DNA of 64,000 nt, taken from the NCBI GenBank assembly GCA_019054805.1, contig JAHQIY010000004.1, positions 3,100,001-3,164,000 of the forward strand, written 5' to 3'. The position numbers and the translations under genes were made by a program. Below, piece after piece: positions 45,134 through 55,509 of this stretch (positions are counted from its first letter, which is position 1; every line of letters starts with the position of its first letter). The notes beneath the pieces are model-generated. The model searched no databases. It worked only from the letters and a program-made list of their open reading frames with translations, and was not told where the DNA came from. Source of the DNA: Brachionus manjavacas. Taxonomy: Eukaryota > Rotifera > Eurotatoria > Ploima > Brachionidae.

Positions 45134-45685
45134 ATGGAATACATTAACCAAAGAAACATTAACAGCAGCAGCAGCATTAGTCTAGTCTCTGGGTTACAGC
45201 AATTTGTTGATTCGATCATCACTAAAGAACATCATTTTCAAGGTAATCAAATAAGAAAAACCAACAGTTCTTGTTCAGTGTCACCAAATTCTTCAGTTGA
45301 CTCATCCTTGTCTTCATCTTCAGTCTCAAACAGCTTTTCATCTCAAGACTATTTTATCCCAAATGGTCAGTGCAAAATGAGACCTTCAGAAATGATCAAA
45401 TTTGATTTGGCAAAATATGCTACCAAAAGTGCTCGGATTTTGCAAAAGAATCCAAGCAAGCAAATAATTTGCACATTTTGTAAAACAAACGGAGAGCCAG
45501 AGCACATCTACAAATCTCATACAATCAAGAATATTCAAGGCCGAGTAACTTGCCCATTGCTGAAAGAGTATGTTTGTCCAGCTTGCGGTCAATCAGGCGA
45601 AAATGCACACACAATCACTTATTGTAAAAAATTCAAGGCACAAAAGCGAAATAGAATTTTGAGCGAATTTCAATTAAATAATTGA
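45134..45685 (+). CDS. nanos: Nanos homologue, copy 4
   Basis: Intact 183-residue frame with complete zinc knuckles. It carries Ser14, Ser19 and Lys31, with codons 84-85 CCT TCA as in copy 1. One private synonymous change is at Arg101. Its 3' flank is interrupted by a 525-base insertion at 45812, which displaces the usual poly(A) signal to about 46380 but brings an alternative AATAAA near 45825. It sits in the IR3 loop. Confidence 0.93.
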   Translation: MEYINQRNINSSSSISLVSGLQQFVDSIITKEHHFQGNQIRKTNSSCSVSPNSSVDSSLSSSSVSNSFSSQDYFIPNGQCKMRPSEMIKFDLAKYATKSARILQKNPSKQIICTFCKTNGEPEHIYKSHTIKNIQGRVTCPLLKEYVCPACGQSGENAHTITYCKKFKAQKRNRILSEFQLNN

Positions 45686-45776
45686 ATATTAATTTATTTT
45701 TTTATATTCTATCAATTTTGTGTATTTTGAATATTTTGAAAATTGAATTTTTATTTGAATTGCTTTTTGAACATTA

Positions 45777-46372
45777 AATTTTTCGAATTTATCTTACTTA
45801 TTTTAAATTTTAGTTTTTTGTTATAATAAAGTTTATCAACGATCGATTAATTAATTCTAAGAATGTGGTCTTGAGTACTTTTGTTTCTCCTGAACAAGAT
45901 TTATTTGGCGGAAGAATCTTTTCACTTTCTGTCCAAGTTTGTATTTTAGCATTGATTATTTTTTCGAGCCATATCACCAGGCAAATTAAAAGCAAAATCG
46001 GCCTGTTAAGCTAAATGAAACTAATGAAAATGAATTAAAATTGCGATGAAAGCAGGGCAAAAATTAGAAAACATTAATAATGGTTTTAATGTAGAAAAAA
46101 GAAATTTTAGGTGCCATCGAGGTTAATTAATATTTTTCTAAATTTTGGTTTTTGTAATCGATATACAGTATTGGAATTATGTTTGTAACGACTCTCAGCT
46201 GATATCATACGATATCAGATTATATCATTTTGTGCAATTTTTTTGCTAAAACTGGTACAGTTTAGTTTGAACCTCAGTTTTGTAAAAGTAAGAGTTTAAT
46301 AACTTTATCCTTTTCTTTTAAATCTTAATAAATAATAAATTTTTCGAATTTATCTTACTTATTTTAAATTTT
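45777..46372. mobile_element. Insertion with ~35-base flanking direct repeats in nanos copy 4 flank
   Basis: TTTTTCGAATTTATCTTACT and the following ~15 bases occur at 45777-45811 and again at 46338-46372, around about 525 bases of foreign DNA. The insert's left end (AATAAAGTTTATCAACGATC ... GTGGTCTTGAGT) recurs at 46600-46650. No open frame. Such a long duplication fits a retro-insertion or a local tandem duplication better than a DNA transposon. Confidence 0.55.
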
Positions 46373-46979
46373 ATCTTTTAACAATAAAGTTTATTATTCT
46401 AAATTTTTCTATAATATAAATTTCAAGCCACAAGACTAAATTTAGTGTCAATAATGAATCTGAACAGTCTGAAAATTACTTATGAACTAAATTATCTAAT
46501 TTTTTTAATCAATCCGATTTTTTAAAAATCATCATTGTTTATTAATCAGATCTACTCAAACAATTTAATACGTGAGAATTTTGTAAACGATTTTAGTTAC
46601 AATAAAGTTTATCAACGATCGATTGATTAATTCTAAGAATGTGGTCTTGAGTCCTTGTTTATTCAAACCCAAGAATATTCGGGTCTTGTCGTCTATGCTT
46701 TCGGTAGATAACCAAATAGGTTATCGAAGTGGTCACTGCTGGATAGGTTATCTACTAGATAACCTATTAGTTATCGGTCAGATATGTTATCTGAAACGAT
46801 AACATAAATGTTTTACCGAAAACCAAAAACAAATTAAATTTTTTAACACAACTTTCAAAAAAAATTGTCTTCATTGTATTTTACTTTTTAAATAAATAAT
46901 TTGAAAAACATTTTAGTTCATAAAGAACGAAAATGTGCTGATCCAAATTGTATTACATGAAATCGCAAAAAATTACAAT
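46373..46979. other. Nanos copy 4 distal flank and GATAACC-rich block
   Basis: 46425-46560 resembles (inverted) 57374-57520 beside nanos copy 5. 46695-46800 holds at least six copies of GATAACC/GGTTATC, including the palindrome ATAGGTTATCTA-CTAGATAACCTAT near 46731-46755. Possibly a transposon end. No gene. Confidence 0.45.
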
Positions 46980-47490
46980 CCAGGATTTTGAAGAAAAATA
47001 TGAAAAGTGTGTTCCAACAAGACAATGAGTATTTTGATTTTGATTCTCAATCAGAGTCAGGGTCGGATACTAATTCAGAAAATGACCTTTAAGACTTAGA
47101 AAATAGTGAAAACATGTCTTAAGAAAAAACTTTGAGAATTTTTTGAAAATGGAAAAGTTGTTGATGAATCCGATGCAGTAATCGTTGATCAAATCGAAGC
47201 AAGTGATGAAGAAGAAGAGTTTACTATGGCTGGAAAATCGATAAGTGGATCTAGTACTTTGGATCAAAACGTGGGACTCTCCTATAGTGTTTGTGATGCT
47301 GAAGAAATTTCTACAGATGATGAGGATAATGAAATTGTGTCAAATCTTCCTAATAATCAGCTAAAGATTTTAAGCATAACAAAAAAAATAGATGAATTGT
47401 CTTCTGATTTGAAAAAAAGGCTGTTTTGTGTGAGATTCGATCATTGGAATTACCTAAAAATTCAAGTGAAACTACTGAGTTACTAAAAAA
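46980..47490 (+). pseudogene. Acidic coding remnant of unknown type
   Basis: Successive plus-strand frames encode Glu/Asp/Ser-rich sequence: 'DFDSQSESGSDTNSENDL' near 47030, 'DESDAVIVDQIEASDEEEEF' near 47165-47225, and an 86-codon frame 47226-47486 with 'STDDEDNEIVSNLP'. It could be the acidic N-terminal region of a transposase, but I cannot name it. It has stops and frameshifts. Confidence 0.35.
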
Positions 47491-48100
47491 AACTTTGAGC
47501 AAAAAAAAAAATCCGATGCCGATTTCGATAGCCTATTTTAAGTATAGACAACATAAATTAAAAGAAAAATTTTTTTTTTAATTTCAGATAACATCCCAGT
47601 TAAATTTTTTAAAATGTGACATCAATGCAAAAACGTAAAAATAGTTTGATGCATCATCAATGAGGAGTGATACATTTCAGCATGTATCATCGATGGATAA
47701 TTGATGAAATTTTTTATTGTTGTATTTTGTTTTTTTTTTAAATAAATCAAATTTATACAATTTTTTATTTACTTAATTTTTATTAAAAAACAATTTTAGT
47801 GGAAACTTTTTTTAATTTAGGTACAAAAAAAAATATTTTAATTTCTATTATTAATACATAAATATTAAGTTATTATAATATACATAACACGGAAACGTCA
47901 GAATCTATATAATGTATTATTCTGATTCTGACGGTTCCACTACATCCTCATTTTATTCTTTTAATTCTTTTACATTTGGATTTGATGATTTTTTGATTTC
48001 TCTTCTGGCTTCCGCACACATTTGTCTCAAAGTTGATTTAATCAGTGATTGATTGAATTCTTGCCGATAATTTTTAACAAAATCTTAAAATATATTTAAT
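47491..48100. other. Gap with short palindromes
   Basis: 47640-47715 holds TTGATGCATCATCAATGA and ATCATCGATG motifs like those in IR1. 47892-47929 has the 10-base inverted repeat CGTCAGAATC/GATTCTGACG with an 18-base loop. Confidence 0.45.
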
Positions 48101-48430
48101 ATTAATAAAATTAACTATTTTTTTAAATTACCAGCAGCTGCAGATATTTTTTGAGGGAAGTCAATCTACATTGATTCTCCATTTCGCTTGCTCCAAGTAT
48201 CAAGAGAGGGGATTAATTTTGTCATTATTTTACGATAAACACTAGTATGGCTAATATTAGTTTCTCTTAGCAAAAATTCTACTTCATTTTTAAAGAAAAA
48301 AGAAATTTTGACAGAAGTATATCTTTGACTTAAAATGCAGTGCTCAGGGTCTTCTCCAACAATCATTTGAGAAATACTTTCTAAATCTGATTTCGACCCG
48401 AAAGTATTCAAGAAATTTTTAGAAATTGAA
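47940..48430 (-). pseudogene. Unidentified coding remnant, possibly two exons
   Basis: On the minus strand 48430-48166 is open and protein-like ('GSKSDLESISQMIVGEDPEH', 'SVYRKIMTKLIPSLDTWSKR') up to TAG at 48166-48168. About 30 bases on, a GT ... AG stretch (48133 to about 48088) would join to 'DFVKNYRQEFNQSLIKSTLR' and 'MCAEARREIKK', ending at TAA near 47960. It is fused upstream to a LINE-A endonuclease scrap. I do not recognise the family. Confidence 0.35.
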
Positions 48431-48431
48431 A

Positions 48432-48709
48432 TAAATTTTTTAATGTCTTGACTATTTAGGACACGAAAGTCGGTAATTTTGTCAATTAATGAAGATGAAA
48501 CTAAAAAAAGATCAATAATTTCAGAGTAATTCTTATTAAAAATATTGAAAGTAGGACGCTTATCATTAATTACTGAGAAGTCTAACTCATTGATTATTCT
48601 TTCCAACATTATGCCGCTTTCATTTTCCCCTACGCAGCCTATTTGCCTTGTTCTGGCGTTAAGATCACCACCTTAAATGTAGTTTCTACATTTTTTATTA
48701 ACTGTTATT
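48432..48709 (-). mobile_element. LINE-A endonuclease fragment
   Basis: Encodes 'LERIINELDFSVINDKRPTF' and 'DLFLVSSSLIDKITDF', matching 52950-53180. Another LINE-A copy inserted at its 5' side (48710). Confidence 0.75.
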
Positions 48710-50376
48710 TATTTAATTATTTGTTTTCTGTACCGAGCTAAAGCTCCTTCAGAATAAATTAAAAATAAAATAAAAAAAAAATAAAAATAAAATTAAAGTT
48801 AATAAAATTAGATAAAAAAAAGAATCAAAATAGAGTAAATAAGCTAAAAAAAATTAAAGTTGAAAAGACATAAATTGGAAAAGATTGTTACATGTGGCAC
48901 ATGTTTAAATAGTTCAAGTTTCAGGAAAAAAAGAAGAAATAGTAAGGTAGCAATTACACAATGGAGTTGGGTATTCAATATATCTTGATTCGAAACCTTC
49001 TTTGTATTCTTTCACCAGTCTTTCAACTAATGGAATAGCATGACTCAGTCCTGTCCCAACAAATTTCTCGCTCAACTCAAAAAGACGATTCGAGACTGTT
49101 AGTAATTTTAGTTTATTAAAAGCTTGATGTTGCACGATGTTGGAGGGAGTATCATATTTTAACTTAAGGATAGATCTTACTGCTGTATTCTGAATTGCTT
49201 GTAGTTTTTTGATATTATTTTCTGAAAATGAATTTAAGCAAGGAAAAGAATAGTCTAAAATCGATCCGACTAAAGATTTATATAAATTTCCTAGTGTGTT
49301 TTGATTGAGAGCCCATTTTTTGTTTGACAATATCTTAATAATATTTAGCCTTTTGTTGCAGCTTTCTTTAATTTCGTCTACTAGTATATTAAAGTTTAAC
49401 TTAGAATCAAATTTAATACCAAGAAACTTGATTTCTTTTTGGCTCACTATTCTGTTTCCATAGATTTTTAAGTTTAGATTTTCACCCTCTTTTTTGTACC
49501 TAGAAAAGACTACTGAACACGACTTTTCAACTGATATCTTCATTTTCCATTTAATAAGCCATTGTTCTAGTTCGTTGGTGTATTTATTAATCTTATTTTC
49601 TAGGTTCCCTTTCTTGTTATAAATGAAGAATGTAACTAGATCATCTGCCAAAAGCAGAGAGTATTCATTATTTGTTTTGTTTCATTTTGGGATGTCATTA
49701 GTATATATACTAAATAAAAGAGGACTAATTACTGAGCCTTGAGGAACACCTGCAGTTTTTTGATATTCGTCGCTCAGATGATCATTCACATTTACCTTAA
49801 ATGTCCTACTATCTAAAAAGGATCTAATCCAGTTAGTCAAGTAATGAGGTGGATTCATTTTAATCAATTTAAAAAGTAGACCTTTATGCCAAACCCTATC
49901 AAAGGCTTTAGAAATATCAAAAAAAAGGCCACAAACTCTTTTTTTTCTATTAAATGATTCCACAATTTTTTGAATTAAAAAGAAAAGATTATCTGATGTT
50001 CGCCGGTGTTTCCAAAATCCAGATTGCTCCTGGATAAGGAGTGAATTTTGTTCCAAATAATTGTATAATCTTGAAAATACTTTGCTTTCCAGGAGCTTTC
50101 CTAAACAACTCGTTATACTTATTGGTCTATAATTTAAAGGATCTTGTAAAGAAGAGGCTTTTTTTTGAATCATAGTAATGTTCGATGTTTTCCATGCTTT
50201 AGGAACTCTACCTTCTCGAAGAGATAAATTAAAAAGTTCCATAATTTCTATTAATGAATTTCTAGGCAAGTTTCTTAACATTAGATTATGAATTTGGTCA
50301 GGTCCTGATGCCGCTTCATTTTTCAATCTTTTTAGAGCCATAATTAATTCATTTAAGCAAATTGGATTATAAATAT
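48710..50376 (-). pseudogene. LINE-A copy: reverse transcriptase and 3' end
   Basis: The reverse transcriptase is nearly continuous: 50404-49682 ('AASGPDQIHNLML', 'DISKAFDRVWHKG', 'AGVPQGSVISPLLF') and 49651-48914 ('DDLVTFFIYNKKGN' through the tail 'EGFESRYIEYPTPLCNC'). Only one break near 49680 precedes the catalytic loop. The 3' UTR and hairpin are at 48722-48745. It is the best-preserved family A RT in the window, but 5'-truncated at 50376. Confidence 0.85.
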
Positions 50377-53200
50377 ATATCTGCCTGAATGGGAAAATGA
50401 TCACTTAACATATCAAGATCGATCAGAACTTTAAAGTCAACAACTCTTTCAGAGAGTGAGGATGGTATTAAAAAAATATCTAGGATTTCATAATAATCTG
50501 ACTTAAATTTATTTTATGTTGGTGTTTTATCATTGATTACAGAGAGGTTGAGCTTGTTAATAATTTTCTCTAAGATAATGCCATTTTCATTTTCACTAGA
50601 ACAACCTAAACTTTTAGTCTTCGCATTCAGATCACCCCCTATTAAAAATTTTCCACATTTCCTTGAGATGTCTAGGAAAAGTTCAAAAGAAAGTTCATTA
50701 TTTGGTGGATTTTAAAGACTAAAAACAAAAAATTGTGTATTTTTTAAGCTTATCTTTATACAAAGAAGTTCTGTAGAAAATCTATCAAATGAAAAATCTT
50801 GTTTAAATTCAATTCCTTCTTTTACTAAAATAGCCATTCCTCCACCATGTCTATTTCGAGCCTTTACTAATTTTTAAAATTAAAGTAGAAATTAATTTCG
50901 CTCGGATTTACTTTTATTTCATTTAGGAGCACAATGTCAAGACAATTTTGAGCTAAGAATTCCTCTAAAAGTTGAATCCTCCTAGGTAAATGAAAACAAT
51001 TCCAGTGTGTAATTACTAACTTGTTTTTTGAAAAAGACTGATTAGCAACATATCTCTCACTCAACTCAAAAAGCCGATTTGAGATTGTTAGTAATTTAAG
51101 TTTATTAAAAGCTCCTTGTTGCAAGATGTTGGAGGGAGAATCATATTTTAAGTTAAGGATAGATCTTACTGCTGTGTTCTGAATTGCTTGTAGTTTTTTG
51201 ATATTTTTTTTCTGAAAATAAATTCAAGCAAGGAAAAGAATAGTCTAAAATTGATCCGAATAAAGATTTAAATAAATTTCCTAGTGTGTTTTGAGTTAGA
51301 CCCCATTTTTTATTTGACAATATCTTAATAATATTTAGCCTTTTGTTTCAGCGTTCTTTAATTTCGTCTACTAGTATATTAAAGTTTAGCTAAGAATCAA
51401 ATTTAATTCCAAGAAACTTGATTTCTTTTTGGCTCACTATTCTGTGACCATAAATTTTTTAGTTAATTATCAATCTCTTTTTTTATCTAGAGAAGATTAC
51501 TGAACACGACTTTTCTCAACTGATATCTTCATTTTCCCCTTTTTGTTATAAATGAAGAATGTAACTAGATCATCTGTGAAAATAGAGAGTATTTGTTATT
51601 TGTTTTTTTTGTTTTTGGGATGTCTATAATATATATACTAAATAAAAGAGGACTAATTACCTTACCTGAGCCTTGAGGAACACCTGCAGTTATTTGATAT
51701 TCTTTGCTCAAGTGGTCATTCACATTTACCTTAAATGTCCTACTATCTAAAAAGGATCTAATCCAGTTAGTCAAGTAATGAGGTGAATTCATTTTAATCA
51801 ATATAAAAAGTAGACCTTCATGCCAAACCCTATCAAAGGCTTTAGAAATATCAAAAAAAAGGCCACAAACTCTTTTTTTTCTATTAAATGATTCCACAAT
51901 TTTTTGAATTAAAAAGAAAAGATTCTGATGTTCGCCGGTGTTTCCAAAATCCAGATTGCTCCTGGATAAGGTGTGAATTTTGTTCCAAATAATTGTATAA
52001 TCTTGAAAATACTTTGCGTTCCAGGAGCTTTCCTAAACAACTCGTTATACTAATTGGTCCATAATTTAAAGGATCTTGTAAAGAAGAGGCTTTTTTTTGA
52101 ATCATAGTAATGTTAGATGTTTTCCATGCTTTAGGGACTCTACCTTCTCGAAGAGATAAATTAAAAAGTTCTATTATTTCAATTAATCATTAAATTATGA
52201 ATTTGGTCAGGTGCTGATCCCGCTTCATTTTTCAATCTTTTTAAAGCCATTATTAATTCATTTATGCAAATTGGATCATTAAAATTACACTGATTATTGT
52301 TTCTAAGGAAATCAGAGTTAGAATTTTGGATTTCGAAATCTTTACCAAGATCTATTAAATCAGAATTAGGACTAAATATTGAAGATAGGAGTTCTCCAAA
52401 GGATTTTCCCTTTTCTTCATTAGTTTTGAATTCCTTTCCATTTAAAATCAAATTAGGAATCAAATTTGTTCCTTTTTTTGTTCTAAATTTATTTACTTTT
52501 TTCCAAAAAGTTCTACTTGTCAATAAGTTTTTTCCCATTTTCTCAATAAAATCAAACCAATTTTGATTACAGAATTTTTTTAAAGAGACCTTTAACTCAA
52601 ATGTAAGTTGATTAAATTTTTTCTTGAGATTTTGACAGGGGTTTTCTGAAAGTTTCTTCTTAATTTCCTACGATCTTTGATCAAATTAACAATGTTCGGT
52701 GGAAGACTCGTTTTGTAGATTTTCTGTGAAAGATATGGAATGCTTTTATGCGAATCAGAAATAATTTTTTCTGTAATTTTACCATTTAGTTGATTTATTG
52801 TGAGGGAACTTTCAGTGATATTCACTATTTGAAAATTTAAAATCTCGCTGAATAATTGCCAGTTTGCTTTCTTATAGTTAAACTTTTTAGCTGCTGATTT
52901 ATTTTCTAATTGATAGCCCATAGAAATCGAAATGGTCACTAGTCATGTCTTGACTATTTAGGACACAAAAGTCGGTAATTTTGTCAATTAATGAAGATGA
53001 AACTAAAAAAAGATCAAAGATTTCAAAGTAATTCTTATTAAAAATATTAAAAGTAGGACGCTTATCATTAATTACTGAGAAGTCTAACTCATTGATTATT
53101 CTTTCCAACATTATGCCGTTTTCATTTTCCCCTACGCAGCCTATTTGCCTTGTTCTGGCGTTAAGATCACCACCTTAAATGTAGTTTCTACATTTTTTTT
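50377..53200 (-). pseudogene. LINE-A and LINE-A2 chimera in IR3 right arm
   Basis: On the minus strand a LINE-A ORF2 runs from the endonuclease (53111, 'DLFLVSSS') through the RT (52105-51565, PQGS plus Gly-Lys insertion). It switches inside the C-terminal tail at about 51045 to the start of an A2 endonuclease ('VITHWNCFHLPRR'). Many frameshifts. The same chimeric join occurs in the left arm, so it predates IR3. The 52915-52945 deletion matches the one in the IR2 LINE. Confidence 0.85.
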
Positions 53201-53444
53201 TATGTGTTTTAAAAAACTCAAATTTAATCTGACACCAAATTAAATAAAAGAACACTAATTTTTATTTATTGACACTTATTTGATTAAAACTTCACTTTTT
53301 ATTAAAAATTGAATCCTAATTTAAAACAAAGTACCACAATTTTTTATCTTTGACACTTTTTAATTAAATTTTCTTTAATTAATAAATTTTTGGATCTATT
53401 AATAAGCAAAATTTTTTTAAAAAAACAATGGAAAATAAAATAAA

Positions 53445-53585
53445 ATGTCTAGTTCAGCCAGCATTTTAGAAAACCAATTTAATGATATAGCCGAATACGC
53501 TGAAGCGCTACGAAAAAAAAAGAGAAGTGTTAGCATAGTATATGAATATCTCCGAGAATGTGAGTCATTGGATGTATTTATGTAA
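53445..53585 (+). pseudogene. Unidentified coding remnant 'MSSSASILENQ...' (right IR3 copy)
   Basis: A 46-codon frame beginning like the left-arm copy, then 'SVSIVYEYLRECESLDVFM'. Further protein-like scraps ('REFTEEQQSLFHKFVTWF') follow near 53650-53740 between stops. Possibly a host or transposon exon, unknown. Confidence 0.35.
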
Positions 53586-54474
53586 GATTAATTAAAAGCC
53601 ATCAATTTGATAACATTTCTTGAAGATTTCCTTATTTAGAAAAAGACATAAATGAGCTTGAGAGAGTTCACTGAAGAGCAACAAAGTTTATTCCATAAGT
53701 TCGTGACTTGGTTTATCAACAAAGTTTGTTAAGGATAAATTTAACTAATTTGATTTTTAAGAAGATTAAGAAATGGTCTAATTCAGATTTAAAAAATAGT
53801 AAATAATTATGAACAGATTGAATTTAATTAAGAAATCAATTACAGTCTTAAAACAAAACCTGATAGGCGAATATATGAATTGGGGAGAAAAAGCTATGAT
53901 CAAACAAGGAAACAAATAAATAATAAATAGCTAAAAAGTTGGAAAATTAAATATTTCATCATTGGCAAACGACTTTTATTGTTAGAAGCGGAAAATTTCA
54001 ATGAACGAATTGAAGATATGGTGCGAAGAACGTTCAAGTTGCACCTTAGCCGAAGATCAAATTTTTGTTAGAAAATTCGAATATAAAACTGTTCTTACAC
54101 AAAAATTCCAAATTTTTTTAACAACAAAGCGTTTTATTAAATTCGCCGAAAAAAGCCAACATTTATTGAGCGATGCCACGTACAAATTAACGTACGAAAA
54201 TTTCCCGATTATTACTGGCTGTACAACCGATTGAAGCAAGCAACTTCATCCAGTTGGAATCGCAGTCACTAGAGACGAAACAGAGAACGGTTTTGCTTTT
54301 TTCTTTTCTTCTATCAAAGAAACGTTCAAAAAAGTGAACGATAAGCCAATCGAATTCACAAATTTGATCGCAGATAATGCAACAGCAATTACGAACGGTT
54401 TCAAGCGAGTTTTTGACCTCAAATTACGTGTGAATTGTTGGACTCATGTTTATCGCGTTATTCAAACGGTTAGG

Positions 54475-55509
54475 GTCAAAATTGTCAGTATCAGTGCAGT
54501 GCAAAATTGTCATAAAAAATTGTCATAGGAAAAAAAAACAAAATAGTCATCGTAAAATTGTCAAACCAATTAAAAAATAAATTGAATGTCAAATCTGATT
54601 GGCGATTAATTTCAAAGAAAATTTATCTTTGAATTAAATAAGAAGAATATTAAAAGAAGCTAAGATAAAAATGAAACAATTAGAAGAAAAATTTTAATTA
54701 ATTAATTTAAAAAGTAGTTGAGTCATATAAATATAAATTGAAAATGAAAATAAATAACTTATCTACTCATACTGTTAATCAAAATCTTAAAATCAAAAAA
54801 TGGAACAAGAAATATTATATCTTGACACCGAATACAAACAAATTATTTTCGAAAAGCACCGTTATCAAAAAAACGAAAAAAAATCAAGTTGGTACAGATG
54901 CGTCCTTACGAAAAAAAATCAAGTTGGTAATTTGCATCCTTCATACGAAGATCCTGACAGTTTTAATAATTGGTTCATTTATGATAGTCTTAATAACCCT
55001 AAACACTATCTCAATCTTATTAAAACGGTCTTAAAAAGATTCTCGGGTGGCTCTAGATTTTTTGACGTTGTCCATGTCAATGTTACAAAACAAAAAGGTA
55101 ACAAAGACTGTGGCTTATTTGCCCTTGGATATGCATTATCTTTAGCTATGAATCTAGATCCTGGTAAATTAGTCTTTGATCAAACAAAAATCAGAGATGA
55201 GTTTAATACTATAATAAAATGTACTGATTTTTTTTTGTTTACTCATTATTCTGTTGAAAATTATTCCCCAAAATTTTCTAAACTTTGTATTGATTTAGAA
55301 TAAACAATTAAAACTGTTTTGTCATGGATTTAAATTCTTTTTCTAAAATTCTTTTTTAAATAAAAAATTCTAACAATCAACCAATCATTTGTTTTTTCAT
55401 TTTTCCTTGTTTATTTTGTCATATATGACAAATGACAACACATGACAATTTTCTTATGACAAATTTGCTTTTTTTTTTTTATGACTTTTTTTTTTATGAC
55501 AATTTTGAC
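54475..55509. mobile_element. 1035-base element carrying a C48-type protease frame
   Basis: Perfect 13-base terminal inverted repeats (GTCAAAATTGTCA) bound an insertion in MULE copy 2. Many TTGTCAT/ATGACAA motifs crowd both ends, as transposase-binding subterminal repeats would. No obvious target duplication. Confidence 0.7.
54800..55303 (+). CDS. C48 (Ulp1/SENP-like) cysteine protease domain, partial
   Basis: A 167-residue frame. 'NNWFIYDSLNN' supplies the catalytic-Asp strand and 'TKQKGNKDCGLFALGYALSL' the Gln and catalytic Cys of C48 peptidases; 'NLDPGKLVFDQTKIRDEF' is the usual segment after them. The upstream His-Trp strand is not evident, so the domain seems N-terminally truncated. C48 proteases with this 'DCGLFA' signature are common cargo of eukaryotic DNA transposons. 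It is the only long frame in the element; no transposase is present. Confidence 0.65.
   Translation: MEQEILYLDTEYKQIIFEKHRYQKNEKKSSWYRCVLTKKNQVGNLHPSYEDPDSFNNWFIYDSLNNPKHYLNLIKTVLKRFSGGSRFFDVVHVNVTKQKGNKDCGLFALGYALSLAMNLDPGKLVFDQTKIRDEFNTIIKCTDFFLFTHYSVENYSPKFSKLCIDLE

Larger units (their letters stand above)
50377..53895. repeat. Inverted duplication IR3, right arm
   Basis: Mirror of 32853-40691 without the LINE-C insertion. Contains LINE-A2 endonuclease (50377-51045), LINE-A (51045-53190), an AT-rich flank and the unknown coding remnant at 53445-53585. Confidence 0.87.

Noticed and set aside
47640-47715. CATCGATG palindromes as a transcription-factor site cluster
   Set aside because: The same motifs occur in the repeated AT-rich element of IR1, so they are more likely repeat sequence than a control region.
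33639-50404. LINE reverse transcriptases as possibly active
   Set aside because: Long RT frames survive at 33639-35075 and 48914-50404, but each ORF2 has at least one frameshift or truncation. I see no copy here with intact ORF1 and ORF2.
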